A stretch of 64,000 nucleotides of DNA from Cellulophaga sp. BC115SP. GTDB lineage: Bacteria > Bacteroidota > Bacteroidia > Cytophagales > Spirosomataceae. This document shows, in pieces, positions 9,454-17,872 of this stretch (its first letter is position 1; the number at the start of each line of letters is the position of its first letter). Location of the stretch: NCBI RefSeq assembly GCF_009905545.1, contig NZ_JAAALB010000021.1, forward strand, positions 1 through 64,000, in the 5' to 3' direction. The notes beneath the pieces are model-generated. The model was not told the DNA's origin and did not search any database. It saw only the letters and a program-made list of their open reading frames with translations. The position numbers and the translations under genes were made by a program.

Positions 9454-10911
9454 ATGCGTTCAAAAAATATATATATCCTTTTTCTCATGGTTTGGAGCTT
9501 AGGGATGGTCGCCTGTAAAAATTGGGATGACCGTCTAGTTTCTCCTACCGAATCATTGGGGAAAAATCTTTTTGAGCAGATTAGCACACAAGGTAATCTG
9601 AGCACTTTCAAAGATTTACTTATCAAAACAGGCTATGACAAAGTGTTGAGTTCTTCAACCAACTATACTGTTTTTGCGCCAAGTAACGATGCCTTAAATG
9701 GTTTGAGTACAACCATCTTAAGTGATACAGCACAATTGAAAGCCTTTGTAGGTAACCATATTGCACTCATGAGTCACAATGTTCCTGTAAGCGATGGCAC
9801 TTCTGAATCTTTACAAATGGTAAATGGCAAGTTTTATAAATTGAGCAAAACAACCTTGGGAACAGCCACGATTGCTTCTGCCAATACCTTTGCTAGTAAC
9901 GGTGTATTGCATACTCTCTCGCAATCAATCACTGTACTACCATCTTTGTGGAAATACATTAGTACAAACCAAACAGGCTCGGCACAAAATACGGCAATCG
10001 CCAACTTGACTTTTCAGGTATTCAATGCTAGTAAAGCTACCATTGATAGTATTAGTGCAACGACTGGTCAGCCAATTTATCGCCCAGGAACAGGATTTGA
10101 AACGGTTAATGCATTTACGCAAAATGTATATGACCTCAACTTGGAAACCAAACAATATACCTACTTCCAGTTGAAGGATGCTTCTTTTTTAGCAGAAGTT
10201 GAAAAGTTGAAACCTTATTTCAAAACAAGTACTGCTGATAGTACCTATCGTCAATCGGCTTTTGCAACTATCAAAGATTTAGTATTTGAAGGTAATTATA
10301 CGATTGACCAAATTCCTTCTGTATTGAAATCAAAATTTGGTGTAAATGTTACTATCGACAAATCATCAATTAGTCAAACCATAAAAGTGAGTAATGGTGT
10401 CGTGTATGTGTTAGACAAAATCACGGTAATTCCTACGGAAAAATTCCCTACCCTTGTGGTTGAGGGCGAAAACTTCGTAGAGCGTATGCCTGTTTCAATT
10501 GGCTCGGCTGTCATTGCAGTTCGTAACCGTTTGAATCCTGTAACTAACCTTACTTCAAACTCCGTATCAGTTATCGGTCATGGTAACTCAGGTTTTTGGT
10601 TACGCTATCAGCTCAACGATGTACCATCTATCAAATACAAAGTGTATTGGGTGGTGATCAATGACTTGTATAACACAAATACAGCAGTGGCAGAGGCAGC
10701 AACCTTTAATATTAACCAAAAGCTAGCCATGGCGTCTTTGAGTGCAACCACTTTTGCCTATCCAGCGGCGGCTCTTCCCGTGAAGACCTACACCGAACAG
10801 TTGCTAGGCGAATATACGGTTAACTCTTTCGGAAAGCTTAATATGTACTTGGTTGCCAACGGTACCAATGCCATGAGTTTGGACTATATCAAATTGGTTC
10901 CTTCACTCTAA
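9454..10911 (+). CDS. Fasciclin (FAS1) lipoprotein with C-terminal beta domain
   Basis: A 485-aa lipoprotein with lipobox GMVAC (acylated Cys21). The first FAS1 domain covers about 40-165 (VFAPSNDAL; GVLHTLSQSITVLPS). A second, diverged FAS1-like unit covers about 165-330 and closes with GVVYVLDKITVIP. The C-terminal 150 residues form a different beta-rich domain (VEGENFVERMP, YKVYWVVIND) that ends MSLDYIKLVPSL. This ending parallels the preceding FAS1 protein (NIDMIQFIPV), so the two are probably diverged paralogues. It sits between FAS1 and SusC genes with gaps of 27 and 37 nt. Role: probably a surface ligand-binding accessory of SusCD; the ligand is unknown. Confidence 0.83.
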   Translation: MRSKNIYILFLMVWSLGMVACKNWDDRLVSPTESLGKNLFEQISTQGNLSTFKDLLIKTGYDKVLSSSTNYTVFAPSNDALNGLSTTILSDTAQLKAFVGNHIALMSHNVPVSDGTSESLQMVNGKFYKLSKTTLGTATIASANTFASNGVLHTLSQSITVLPSLWKYISTNQTGSAQNTAIANLTFQVFNASKATIDSISATTGQPIYRPGTGFETVNAFTQNVYDLNLETKQYTYFQLKDASFLAEVEKLKPYFKTSTADSTYRQSAFATIKDLVFEGNYTIDQIPSVLKSKFGVNVTIDKSSISQTIKVSNGVVYVLDKITVIPTEKFPTLVVEGENFVERMPVSIGSAVIAVRNRLNPVTNLTSNSVSVIGHGNSGFWLRYQLNDVPSIKYKVYWVVINDLYNTNTAVAEAATFNINQKLAMASLSATTFAYPAAALPVKTYTEQLLGEYTVNSFGKLNMYLVANGTNAMSLDYIKLVPSL

Positions 10912-10948
10912 TTGGAACTAACTCATTTGACGATAACGACATTTATCC

Positions 10949-13900
10949 ATGAAATATATCAAAAATCCATTCGCAGCAATTCCCAAAGTGACCCTCATGG
11001 CACTGACGGTTTACGGGACTATGCTCGCACATTTCGATGCCATAGCACAGGAAAAAAAGCCTACAGAGGTGGTCAAAGTGCATGTGCAATACAAAACACA
11101 AATCAGTGGGGTGGTCATCAGTACTGCTACTGGCAAGCCTGTATTAGGAGCTCGTGTTTTTTATAAAAATATGACCTCAACCATTACAGGTGAAGATGGT
11201 AAGTTTCAATTAACTGTACCATCTTCATCGGTGGCCGTAAATGTTGAATGCCCAGGTTTTGCCTCTGTGGAAATCCCCGTGGCAAAACGTGCCAAGTTTA
11301 ATGTCTACTTGCAAGATGTCTTAGGAACCGAAAGTAATATTACCCTCCCAACCGGTACTATTTCTGAGCAACGTTCTTTAGGAGCAGTAGCCTCCTCGGC
11401 TGCGGCAGAAGCATGGTCTCAACTAACTGAATCTGCTGATACTTATATGCAAGGCAGAATTGCTGGTTTAAATAGCACGCGCTTTTCTGGTTCAACTAAT
11501 ATAGGTTCGTTTTTTACGATTCGTGGTTATAATTCCCTTCAGGCGACTAATCGTCCTTTGATCGTGGTTGACAATGTTATTTACGATTCTGGCATTTATG
11601 GCAATTCGTTAAATAGCAATTATTTCGATAACCCTTTAAGCTATATCGATATCAGAGATATTAGCAATATTTCGGTATTAAAAGATGCCTCAGCAGCGGC
11701 ATTATACGGTACGAAAGGTGCGAATGGTGTAATCATGATTACGACCTCTAGAGCTAAAGAATTAGGAACTAAAATCGACTTTGCCCTATATGGTGGCGTC
11801 AATATGGCACCGAAAGACTTACCTGTCATGGGTGTAAATGGTTACAAAAGTTACCTTTCTGATTTGTTGTTGAGCCAAGGATTGAATAGTAATCAGATTT
11901 CGGCCTTGCCATACATGAACGATAATACCTCAAATCCAGATTATTATACCTATCACAATAATACAGATTGGCAAAAGAAAGTATATGCAAGTAGTCCACT
12001 TACCAATATGTTTTTGAAAGTAACTGGGGGTGATAACATTGCCAAATATGCCCTTTCTGTCAACTATTTAAGCAATAAAAATGGGGTAATTGGTTCTACT
12101 TTGGAGAAATATAGCACTCGTTTCAACGCTGATATGAACCTGAGTCGTAAACTTACCGCTGCTGCCAACTTGAGTTTTGCCTACAATGAAGCCGAGACAA
12201 AGGATTTTGGATTTGCCTCTAAAACAAACCCCATTTATTTGGCTCTGGTAAAAGCACCATTTTTGACGGACTATCGTGTTTCATCACAAGGGATTTTCTC
12301 ACCTGACTATGCGGATCACGATGTATTCAATATTGGCAACCCTATTGTAGCCGCCAAAAATACCTTGGGTGGAAACAAAGCATACCGCTTTTTTGGGGTA
12401 TTAGATTTCAAATATGCGTTTAATGAAAACCTCAAAGTAGGAACTAACATCGCTGTTACTTTTGACAAAATCAAAGAAAACAGATTTATTCCGAACTATG
12501 GTTTGGTAGCTGATACACTGAAAAATACCTTGGCGCTCAACCAATTGAGCTCACAGACCAAGCGCCTTTTCAATATTTCGAACGAAACTTTTGTGAGTTA
12601 TGATAAAACCTTCAAAAACGTTCATGAACTATCAGCGCGTTTGGGGGTAAGGTTTATCAGCTCACGAGTGGAGCAAGATAAGTTATTGGCCTATAACTCT
12701 GCTACTGACCAATTAATCAGTGTTGGCAATGGCTTAGTATTGTACAACAATATTGAAGGAGGAATAGGAACCTATAATTGGATGAATACTTATGGTTCCG
12801 TAAACTATTCATATTCAGACAAGTATTTCTTAGGATTAAACGTTGGTATGGATGCTTCTTCAAGGTTTGGAAAAGAAGCCTCAACCTTCAAAGTAGGTGG
12901 TACTCCAATCGCCATTATGCCATCACTTTCGGCAGCATGGTTACTTTCGGCAGAGCCGTTTTTAGCTGATGGTCCATTTGATTTACTAAAACTTCGCGGT
13001 TCAATTGGACAAGTTGGTAATGATGACATTGGTAACTATTCTTCAAAACAGTTCTATGTAGGTCAAAATTTATTGGGTTTACAAGGATTGATACGTGGAA
13101 ATATTGCAAATCCAAGTTTGAAATGGGAAACTGTAGCAAAATCTAATTTAGGTTTAGATGTGGCAGTACTGAAAGAAAGAATCAGTTTGAGTGTGGATGT
13201 TTTCCAAAACAAAACCTCAGATATGATTGTCGCTGAAGTACTTCCTACAACGGCTGGTTTGGGATATGCCTTAACGAATAGTGGTGCTATGACAACCAAA
13301 GGTTTTGAGGCAAGCATCAATTTCAAGGTATTAAACAAATCTTCAGTAAAATGGGATTTGGGCGTAAACCTTGCACACGCCAAGTCTACTATCGACCAAT
13401 TACCTAACGGCAACGCTGACATCGTTACTAATATCGGAGCTGGTAATATTGTTACTCGTGTAGGAGATGCACCCAACTCTTTCTTCGGAACCACCTATAA
13501 AGGCGTATATGCTACTGATGCTGAAGCAGCCGCCGAAGGTTTACAAACTCGTTTACCTGATGGAACACTTCGCACTTTCCAAGGTGGTGATGCAAGATTT
13601 GCTGATTTGAACGGTGACAAAATCATCGATGATAAAGACCGTACCATTTTAGGTAATCCCAACCCTACTATTTATGGTGGAATCACCAACAGAGTTGTGT
13701 ACAAAAACTGGACCTTGGATGCTTTGGTAAGTTTTGTTTCAGGCAATGATGTGTATAACTATACTCGTCGCAATATCGAGTCGGGAGATTCTTACAACAA
13801 CCAATCACGTGCTGTAGAAGGTCGTTGGAGAGGCGATGGTCAAGTAACAAATATCCCAAGAGCTACCTATGGTGACCCATTGCAAAACAGCCGTTTCTCT

Positions 13901-14152
13901 AGCAGATGGATTGAGGACGGTTCTTATATCCGTCTACGCTCGGTGGGTTTGTCGTACAACTTCAATGTTGACAAAGGCATCTTGAAATACTTAACCGTAT
14001 ATGCCAATGCCAACAATGTACTGATATTCACCAAATACTTAGGCTATGACCCTGAGTTTAGTGCTACCAATTCTGTGATTGGTCAGGGAGTTGACAATAC
14101 GCTTGAACCGATTCAAAAATCATTCAATTTGGGCGTAAAACTCGGTTTGTAA
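10949..14152 (+). CDS. SusC/RagA-family TonB-linked outer-membrane transporter
   Basis: A 1067-aa SusC homologue and the second of this operon. The export signal is long (about 34 residues, ending AIAQ). A CarboxypepD_reg-like domain (about 52-125, ISGVVISTATGKPVLGA) comes next, then the plug with GRIAGLN, FTIRGYNSLQ and PLIVVDNVIY (about 170-215) and LKDASAAALYGTKGANGV near 245. The barrel ends FNLGVKLGL. It is clearly diverged from the first SusC of the run, so the two pairs probably take different ligands or different sizes of one polymer. The matching SusD gene follows after 38 nt. Confidence 0.94.
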   Translation: MKYIKNPFAAIPKVTLMALTVYGTMLAHFDAIAQEKKPTEVVKVHVQYKTQISGVVISTATGKPVLGARVFYKNMTSTITGEDGKFQLTVPSSSVAVNVECPGFASVEIPVAKRAKFNVYLQDVLGTESNITLPTGTISEQRSLGAVASSAAAEAWSQLTESADTYMQGRIAGLNSTRFSGSTNIGSFFTIRGYNSLQATNRPLIVVDNVIYDSGIYGNSLNSNYFDNPLSYIDIRDISNISVLKDASAAALYGTKGANGVIMITTSRAKELGTKIDFALYGGVNMAPKDLPVMGVNGYKSYLSDLLLSQGLNSNQISALPYMNDNTSNPDYYTYHNNTDWQKKVYASSPLTNMFLKVTGGDNIAKYALSVNYLSNKNGVIGSTLEKYSTRFNADMNLSRKLTAAANLSFAYNEAETKDFGFASKTNPIYLALVKAPFLTDYRVSSQGIFSPDYADHDVFNIGNPIVAAKNTLGGNKAYRFFGVLDFKYAFNENLKVGTNIAVTFDKIKENRFIPNYGLVADTLKNTLALNQLSSQTKRLFNISNETFVSYDKTFKNVHELSARLGVRFISSRVEQDKLLAYNSATDQLISVGNGLVLYNNIEGGIGTYNWMNTYGSVNYSYSDKYFLGLNVGMDASSRFGKEASTFKVGGTPIAIMPSLSAAWLLSAEPFLADGPFDLLKLRGSIGQVGNDDIGNYSSKQFYVGQNLLGLQGLIRGNIANPSLKWETVAKSNLGLDVAVLKERISLSVDVFQNKTSDMIVAEVLPTTAGLGYALTNSGAMTTKGFEASINFKVLNKSSVKWDLGVNLAHAKSTIDQLPNGNADIVTNIGAGNIVTRVGDAPNSFFGTTYKGVYATDAEAAAEGLQTRLPDGTLRTFQGGDARFADLNGDKIIDDKDRTILGNPNPTIYGGITNRVVYKNWTLDALVSFVSGNDVYNYTRRNIESGDSYNNQSRAVEGRWRGDGQVTNIPRATYGDPLQNSRFSSRWIEDGSYIRLRSVGLSYNFNVDKGILKYLTVYANANNVLIFTKYLGYDPEFSATNSVIGQGVDNTLEPIQKSFNLGVKLGL

Positions 14153-14190
14153 CCTTATTACCTTTTGGGAAAATTTTAATTTGACAAAAA

Positions 14191-16014
14191 ATGAAATCAA
14201 CGATAAGAAAAATAACGCTGAACATTGGACTAGCTACTGGCGTGCTTTTGGGTATGTCAGGTTGTCAGAAAATGTTTGATTTGGCACCAGAGGAGGCATT
14301 AAGTACCAAACAGATGTATCGTGACATCTATGATGCTGATGCAGCCATTATTGGTCTTTATGGAAAATTCTCGACCTTGGCCAAGCAATATGTTATCCTC
14401 AATGAATTACGCGGGGATTTGCTAGATGTAACTACCAATGCTGACTTGTCTTTACGAGAAATCAATGCACACGCTGTTTCTGAAACCAACGAATACGCTA
14501 ATCCAAGAGCCTATTATGAGGTAATTTTGAACTGTAATGATATTTTGAAAAACTTCAAAATCATGCTAGATCAAAACAAAATCAAACGTGCTGAGTATTA
14601 CCAACGTTCGGCAGATGTATTGGCACTTCGTAGTTGGATTTATCTCCAGTTGGGTATCCATTATGGTAGTGTACCTTATGTAACTGAAAGTGTGGAAACA
14701 GTAGATGATGTTAAATCGTTGGCAACGAAAGCTCGTGTGCCTTTGGCAGACATTATCAAACAATTGATTAAAGAATTGGAAGCTATTCCAGCTACTTACC
14801 TCGACCCATATACCTTAGATAATACCTTGGTTTCGGCGAACGTGGATGGATATTCTCCGACGACTTTTTTCATTGAAAAACACTTGTTGTTGGGAGATTT
14901 ATACCTTTGGGATCAGCAATACACCAAAGCGGCATCGATGTACAAGTATATCATGACAACCTCTGACCGATTGGGATTTGAAGCCACTGATATTAACGTT
15001 TGGTATCATTTATACAAAATCACAAGAGGACAAATCTCATCAGGAATGGGTCCAATTGCGGTCAGCTATAACTCTGATATCAACGACATTAATAACTTAT
15101 TGGATAACAATACAACAGGCTGGCGCTCAATTTTTGCCCGTGACCGTTCAAATACCAACTACAATAGTATCTCAAATACTTCGAGTATTTCTCGTGATCC
15201 TGAATGGTTGTGGTTGCTGCCTTTTGACAGTAAGTTTTTACCTGAAAATCCATTTGTAGAATTGTTCTCGAATGTTGGAGGAAAATATTTATTACAGCCT
15301 TCAAAAGCAGCTATTGATTATTGGAATGGACAAACGCAAACCAACAATTTTGCCTATGATGCTCGTGGTGTGATGTCTTACAAAAACATTAATGGCAATC
15401 CTGTGGTATTTAAGTATTTGTACAATTTCATGAATCCAAACTCCGCTGGCTCTATTTATTCATTGGTTGGAAAAAGTTTGCAAGAGAAAAACGGACGTTG
15501 GTTTTTGAACCGTGCAGCCAATGTTCACTTAAAATTTGCTGAAGCTGCCAATCGTGATGGTCGTCGCAAGTTGGCTTATGCCTTGGTGAACGCAGGCGTT
15601 GCGAGTACATACAACAACACTGCCATTTCGGACAAAACCAACTTGATGAATACCTTCGATTCACCTCCTTATGATTTTGATGCTCGTAATGGCGACGCTC
15701 CCACTCGCTATCGCTCATCATGGCACTTGGCAACAGGGATTCGTGGACGTGCGATGGTCAAAAGTAATACCGTAGAAGGTGACAGTACTTTGGCTATTGA
15801 AAACTCTATCATTCAAGAAGGCGCTTTAGAATTAGCGTTTGAAGGACACCGTTGGGGCGATTTAGTTCGTGTAGCGATTAGAAGAAATGACCCTTCATTC
15901 TTGGCAAATAAGGTTTATGACAAACTTCGCAAGTCGAACAACCCGAATGCGGAAGCTGTTAGATCTAGATTGATGAACAAGGATAATTGGTTCCTTCCAT
16001 TCAGAATTCAGTAG
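14191..16014 (+). CDS. SusD/RagB-family surface substrate-binding lipoprotein
   Basis: A 607-aa lipoprotein with lipobox GMSGC (acylated Cys25). SusD features include FDLAPEEALSTKQMYRDIYDADAA split by the usual N-terminal helix, RSADVLALRSWIYLQLGIHYG near 145, and the C-terminal LELAFEGHRWGDLVRVAIRR near 550. At 607 residues it is longer than the first SusD of the operon (501), with extra loops in the middle. It is the last gene of the FAS1/SusCD run and is followed by a terminator-like hairpin before a convergent gene. Likely the lid of the second SusC. Ligand unknown. Confidence 0.93.
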   Translation: MKSTIRKITLNIGLATGVLLGMSGCQKMFDLAPEEALSTKQMYRDIYDADAAIIGLYGKFSTLAKQYVILNELRGDLLDVTTNADLSLREINAHAVSETNEYANPRAYYEVILNCNDILKNFKIMLDQNKIKRAEYYQRSADVLALRSWIYLQLGIHYGSVPYVTESVETVDDVKSLATKARVPLADIIKQLIKELEAIPATYLDPYTLDNTLVSANVDGYSPTTFFIEKHLLLGDLYLWDQQYTKAASMYKYIMTTSDRLGFEATDINVWYHLYKITRGQISSGMGPIAVSYNSDINDINNLLDNNTTGWRSIFARDRSNTNYNSISNTSSISRDPEWLWLLPFDSKFLPENPFVELFSNVGGKYLLQPSKAAIDYWNGQTQTNNFAYDARGVMSYKNINGNPVVFKYLYNFMNPNSAGSIYSLVGKSLQEKNGRWFLNRAANVHLKFAEAANRDGRRKLAYALVNAGVASTYNNTAISDKTNLMNTFDSPPYDFDARNGDAPTRYRSSWHLATGIRGRAMVKSNTVEGDSTLAIENSIIQEGALELAFEGHRWGDLVRVAIRRNDPSFLANKVYDKLRKSNNPNAEAVRSRLMNKDNWFLPFRIQ

Positions 16015-16130
16015 ATGTTATTCATTATCATGCAAAAAACATTGCTTTATTGCCAAGTTAGAGACTTAGTCTCGGACTAGTAGCATTAAGATATTCATCT
16101 CTAAACCTAATTACCAACCCTAAATAAAAA

Positions 16131-16167
16131 GCCCTCATTCACGTAATGTGTTTGGGGGTATTTTTTT
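16131..16167 (+). terminator. Rho-independent terminator of FAS1/SusCD operon
   Basis: Stem arms at 16132-16142 and 16148-16158 pair with two internal mismatches around a 5-nt loop, followed by a T-run (tatttttttg). It lies 117 nt after the SusD stop and just before a convergent gene, so it probably ends the seven-gene transcript. Confidence 0.6.
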
Positions 16168-16186
16168 GAGTGCTAAAAATTCAACT

Positions 16187-16726
16187 TTATTTCTCCAAAA
16201 TCTCCTTAAAATTATGTAAACCCGTTGCCAAATCTCCACCGATTTTTTTATCCATTCTTAAAAAAACTAAGAGCAAATTAAACGGATATTTCATTTTGCC
16301 ATGAAATTGCCAGTAGACTTTAGTTTGAGATTCTCCTACATTTTTGACGATCATCTGAGCGGTAGCCTCACCTTTGAAAGGTTTCAAAAAACGTAATTCT
16401 GAAACAATTTTTACATTTTCTTCTATCTCCAAAATCTCTTGTTCTCCACTCCCTACATTCTTCATAGGACTATCCCATGCTGATACAAAACCCACTTGAC
16501 CATCGGTGCCTTTGTAGGTTTTGGTCATATTGGGATCCATTTTTGCCCAAACAGAAAAATTGTCTTGATTTTTGAGCAATTTCAGATACGAAAAAACCGA
16601 TTCAAGGTGTTTGTGAATGATTACCGAGCGAGAAACGGTGTATTCGGTTTTCATTAACAAAGCAAGACCTAGCCAGAGTGCAAAGAAAGTGGCTAAGCCA
16701 ATCAGGATAGTAGTTAAGGTTTCCAT
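16187..16726 (-). CDS. SRPBCC-family (polyketide cyclase-like) membrane-anchored protein
   Basis: A 179-aa protein. ATG 16726 is chosen because it gives a clean N-terminal membrane helix (TILIGLATFFALWLGLALLM); an upstream alternative at 16840 adds 38 residues of no known character. After the helix comes a START/SRPBCC-type fold: EYTVSRSVIIHKHLESVFSYL resembles the usual opening of polyketide-cyclase/DUF1857-like proteins, and the C-terminal helix (GGDLATGLHNFKEILEK) is also typical. Such proteins bind hydrophobic ligands in a helix-grip cavity, but their substrates are rarely known. It is convergent with the FAS1/SusCD operon and appears monocistronic. Family assignment fairly sure; function unknown. 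Confidence 0.75.
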   Translation of the reverse strand: METLTTILIGLATFFALWLGLALLMKTEYTVSRSVIIHKHLESVFSYLKLLKNQDNFSVWAKMDPNMTKTYKGTDGQVGFVSAWDSPMKNVGSGEQEILEIEENVKIVSELRFLKPFKGEATAQMIVKNVGESQTKVYWQFHGKMKYPFNLLLVFLRMDKKIGGDLATGLHNFKEILEK

Positions 16727-16954
16727 AAAGCAATTATTATTTGGGTGAAAAGCTATTATATAATCAAAAAGAGGTTTGAGGTTATGCGTCAATAATCCGA
16801 AACAAGTATTTGTGAATCGCAGGGAAGGTTTTAAATTCAAAACTCTGCATTAGAAGTATACGAAGAATTGTAAAAACCATTTATTTCGGATGATGGATTT
16901 CGGAAGTATAATCTACTTTTTAAATAACATTTTCTAAAAAAGCACTTTATTCAT

Positions 16955-16984
16955 TTCCGAAATCAGAAATCACAAATCCGCAAT
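16955..16984 (-). repeat. dispersed intergenic repeat, copy 1 (GATTGCGGAT type)
   Basis: Read on the - strand this is ATTGCGGATTTGTGATTT followed by CTGATTTCGGAA. Similar 30-nt stretches occur at 25464-25493 and 44629-44659 on the + strand. It lies in the 386-nt gap 16841-17225, in which I see no gene. A related shorter piece (GGATGATGGATTTCGGAA) lies at about 16889-16906. Confidence 0.5.
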
Positions 16985-17124
16985 AGTCAAAAATTCTTCC
17001 TACAATCATAACACTGCATTCTCCGCTCCTATTTACTCGGTTAGCATAACAATGTTTAAATTGACTATTTTAAATTATATCTCAAAGCAAAAATCTTATT
17101 TTTTTATACCTTCCACAAAACCAG

Positions 17125-17152
17125 AAAGGTCATGATGATTACCATGACCTTT
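17125..17152 (-). terminator. possible terminator after small lipoprotein gene
   Basis: A perfect 10-bp stem (17125-17134 with 17143-17152, AAAGGTCATG/CATGACCTTT) with an 8-nt loop lies 74 nt beyond the stop codon of the lipoprotein gene. The T-run on the - strand side is weak, so it may be only an mRNA-stabilising hairpin. Confidence 0.4.
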
Positions 17153-17225
17153 GCTTATTTGCACCAATATGAAAATCCATTTGGACTTTCCCCCACCAAA
17201 GGTGAGGGAATTGCCCTTACATAGT

Positions 17226-17780
17226 TTATTTAATAGTAAAGCTTCCAACACTTACCCACGTATGGGTAGGTTTGTCATATTTTAAAGTGCTATCTGGCCA
17301 TTGAATGTATTGATTCATGCCCAAATACTCTTGTATATTTCCTTTTTCAATGAGTTTATTAAAAAGAAATTGACCTTTTTCTCTTACCTCCTCCTCTTTC
17401 ATGTGTGGGGTATTTACAATTTCTTCAAACTCGGTAATCTTGTGCGTTTTAGGGTCTAATTTCATTTTCCCTAACACACCTCTTCGGTACACTGGACTCG
17501 AACCTACGGGTCTAATCATAAAAAAGTAGGCATATCCGTTATCGGCTTCGAAGTAATTTTGTAGATAAAAACTTGGTAAACTTTTGATGTAGAAAGGTCT
17601 GTATTTAGCATCAAACTTGGTTTGATTATTGGAATAGGGCGCAGGAACGTACACATAGGTAATCATATCAGTCAGGAGAGAGTCTCTTTCGCTTTCTGAG
17701 AAATATTGTAATGGTTCTTTCTTAGAACCGCATTGTGTAAAGAATAAAAGAATAAATGTGAAGGCAAATAAATGTTTCAT
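17226..17780 (-). CDS. Small lipoprotein of unknown function
   Basis: A 184-aa lipoprotein: the signal peptide ends in FFTQC with acylated Cys17. The mature part is mostly polar with many aromatics (PFYIKSLPSFYLQNYFE; GYAYFFMIRPVG) and no catalytic motif I recognise. It lies downstream of the beta-helix lipoprotein on the same strand, but a strong hairpin between them (17799-17828) suggests separate transcription. The AT-rich codons match its neighbours. I do not recognise the family; a periplasmic or outer-membrane location is inferred from the lipobox only. Confidence 0.7.
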   Translation of the reverse strand: MKHLFAFTFILLFFTQCGSKKEPLQYFSESERDSLLTDMITYVYVPAPYSNNQTKFDAKYRPFYIKSLPSFYLQNYFEADNGYAYFFMIRPVGSSPVYRRGVLGKMKLDPKTHKITEFEEIVNTPHMKEEEVREKGQFLFNKLIEKGNIQEYLGMNQYIQWPDSTLKYDKPTHTWVSVGSFTIK

Positions 17781-17798
17781 ATTGGTTTTTGTTTAAAT

Positions 17799-17828
17799 CA
17801 TCCCGAGTCAAAGTATTGACTCGGGATG
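17799..17828 (-). terminator. Strong hairpin after the beta-helix lipoprotein gene
   Basis: A perfect 13-bp stem, CATCCCGAGTCAA (17799-17811) with TTGACTCGGGATG (17816-17828), and a 4-nt loop. It stands between the stop of the beta-helix gene and the start of the next - strand gene and probably ends the transcript of the receptor/beta-helix pair. Confidence 0.65.
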
Positions 17829-17872
17829 TACTATTTGAGTATTCAGAAATTTGAAATCCTTAATATTTCAGA

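Noticed and set aside
612..16014. Reading the FAS1/SusCD run as a normal polysaccharide utilisation locus
   Set aside because: No carbohydrate-active enzyme, sensor or anti-sigma pair lies in the operon.
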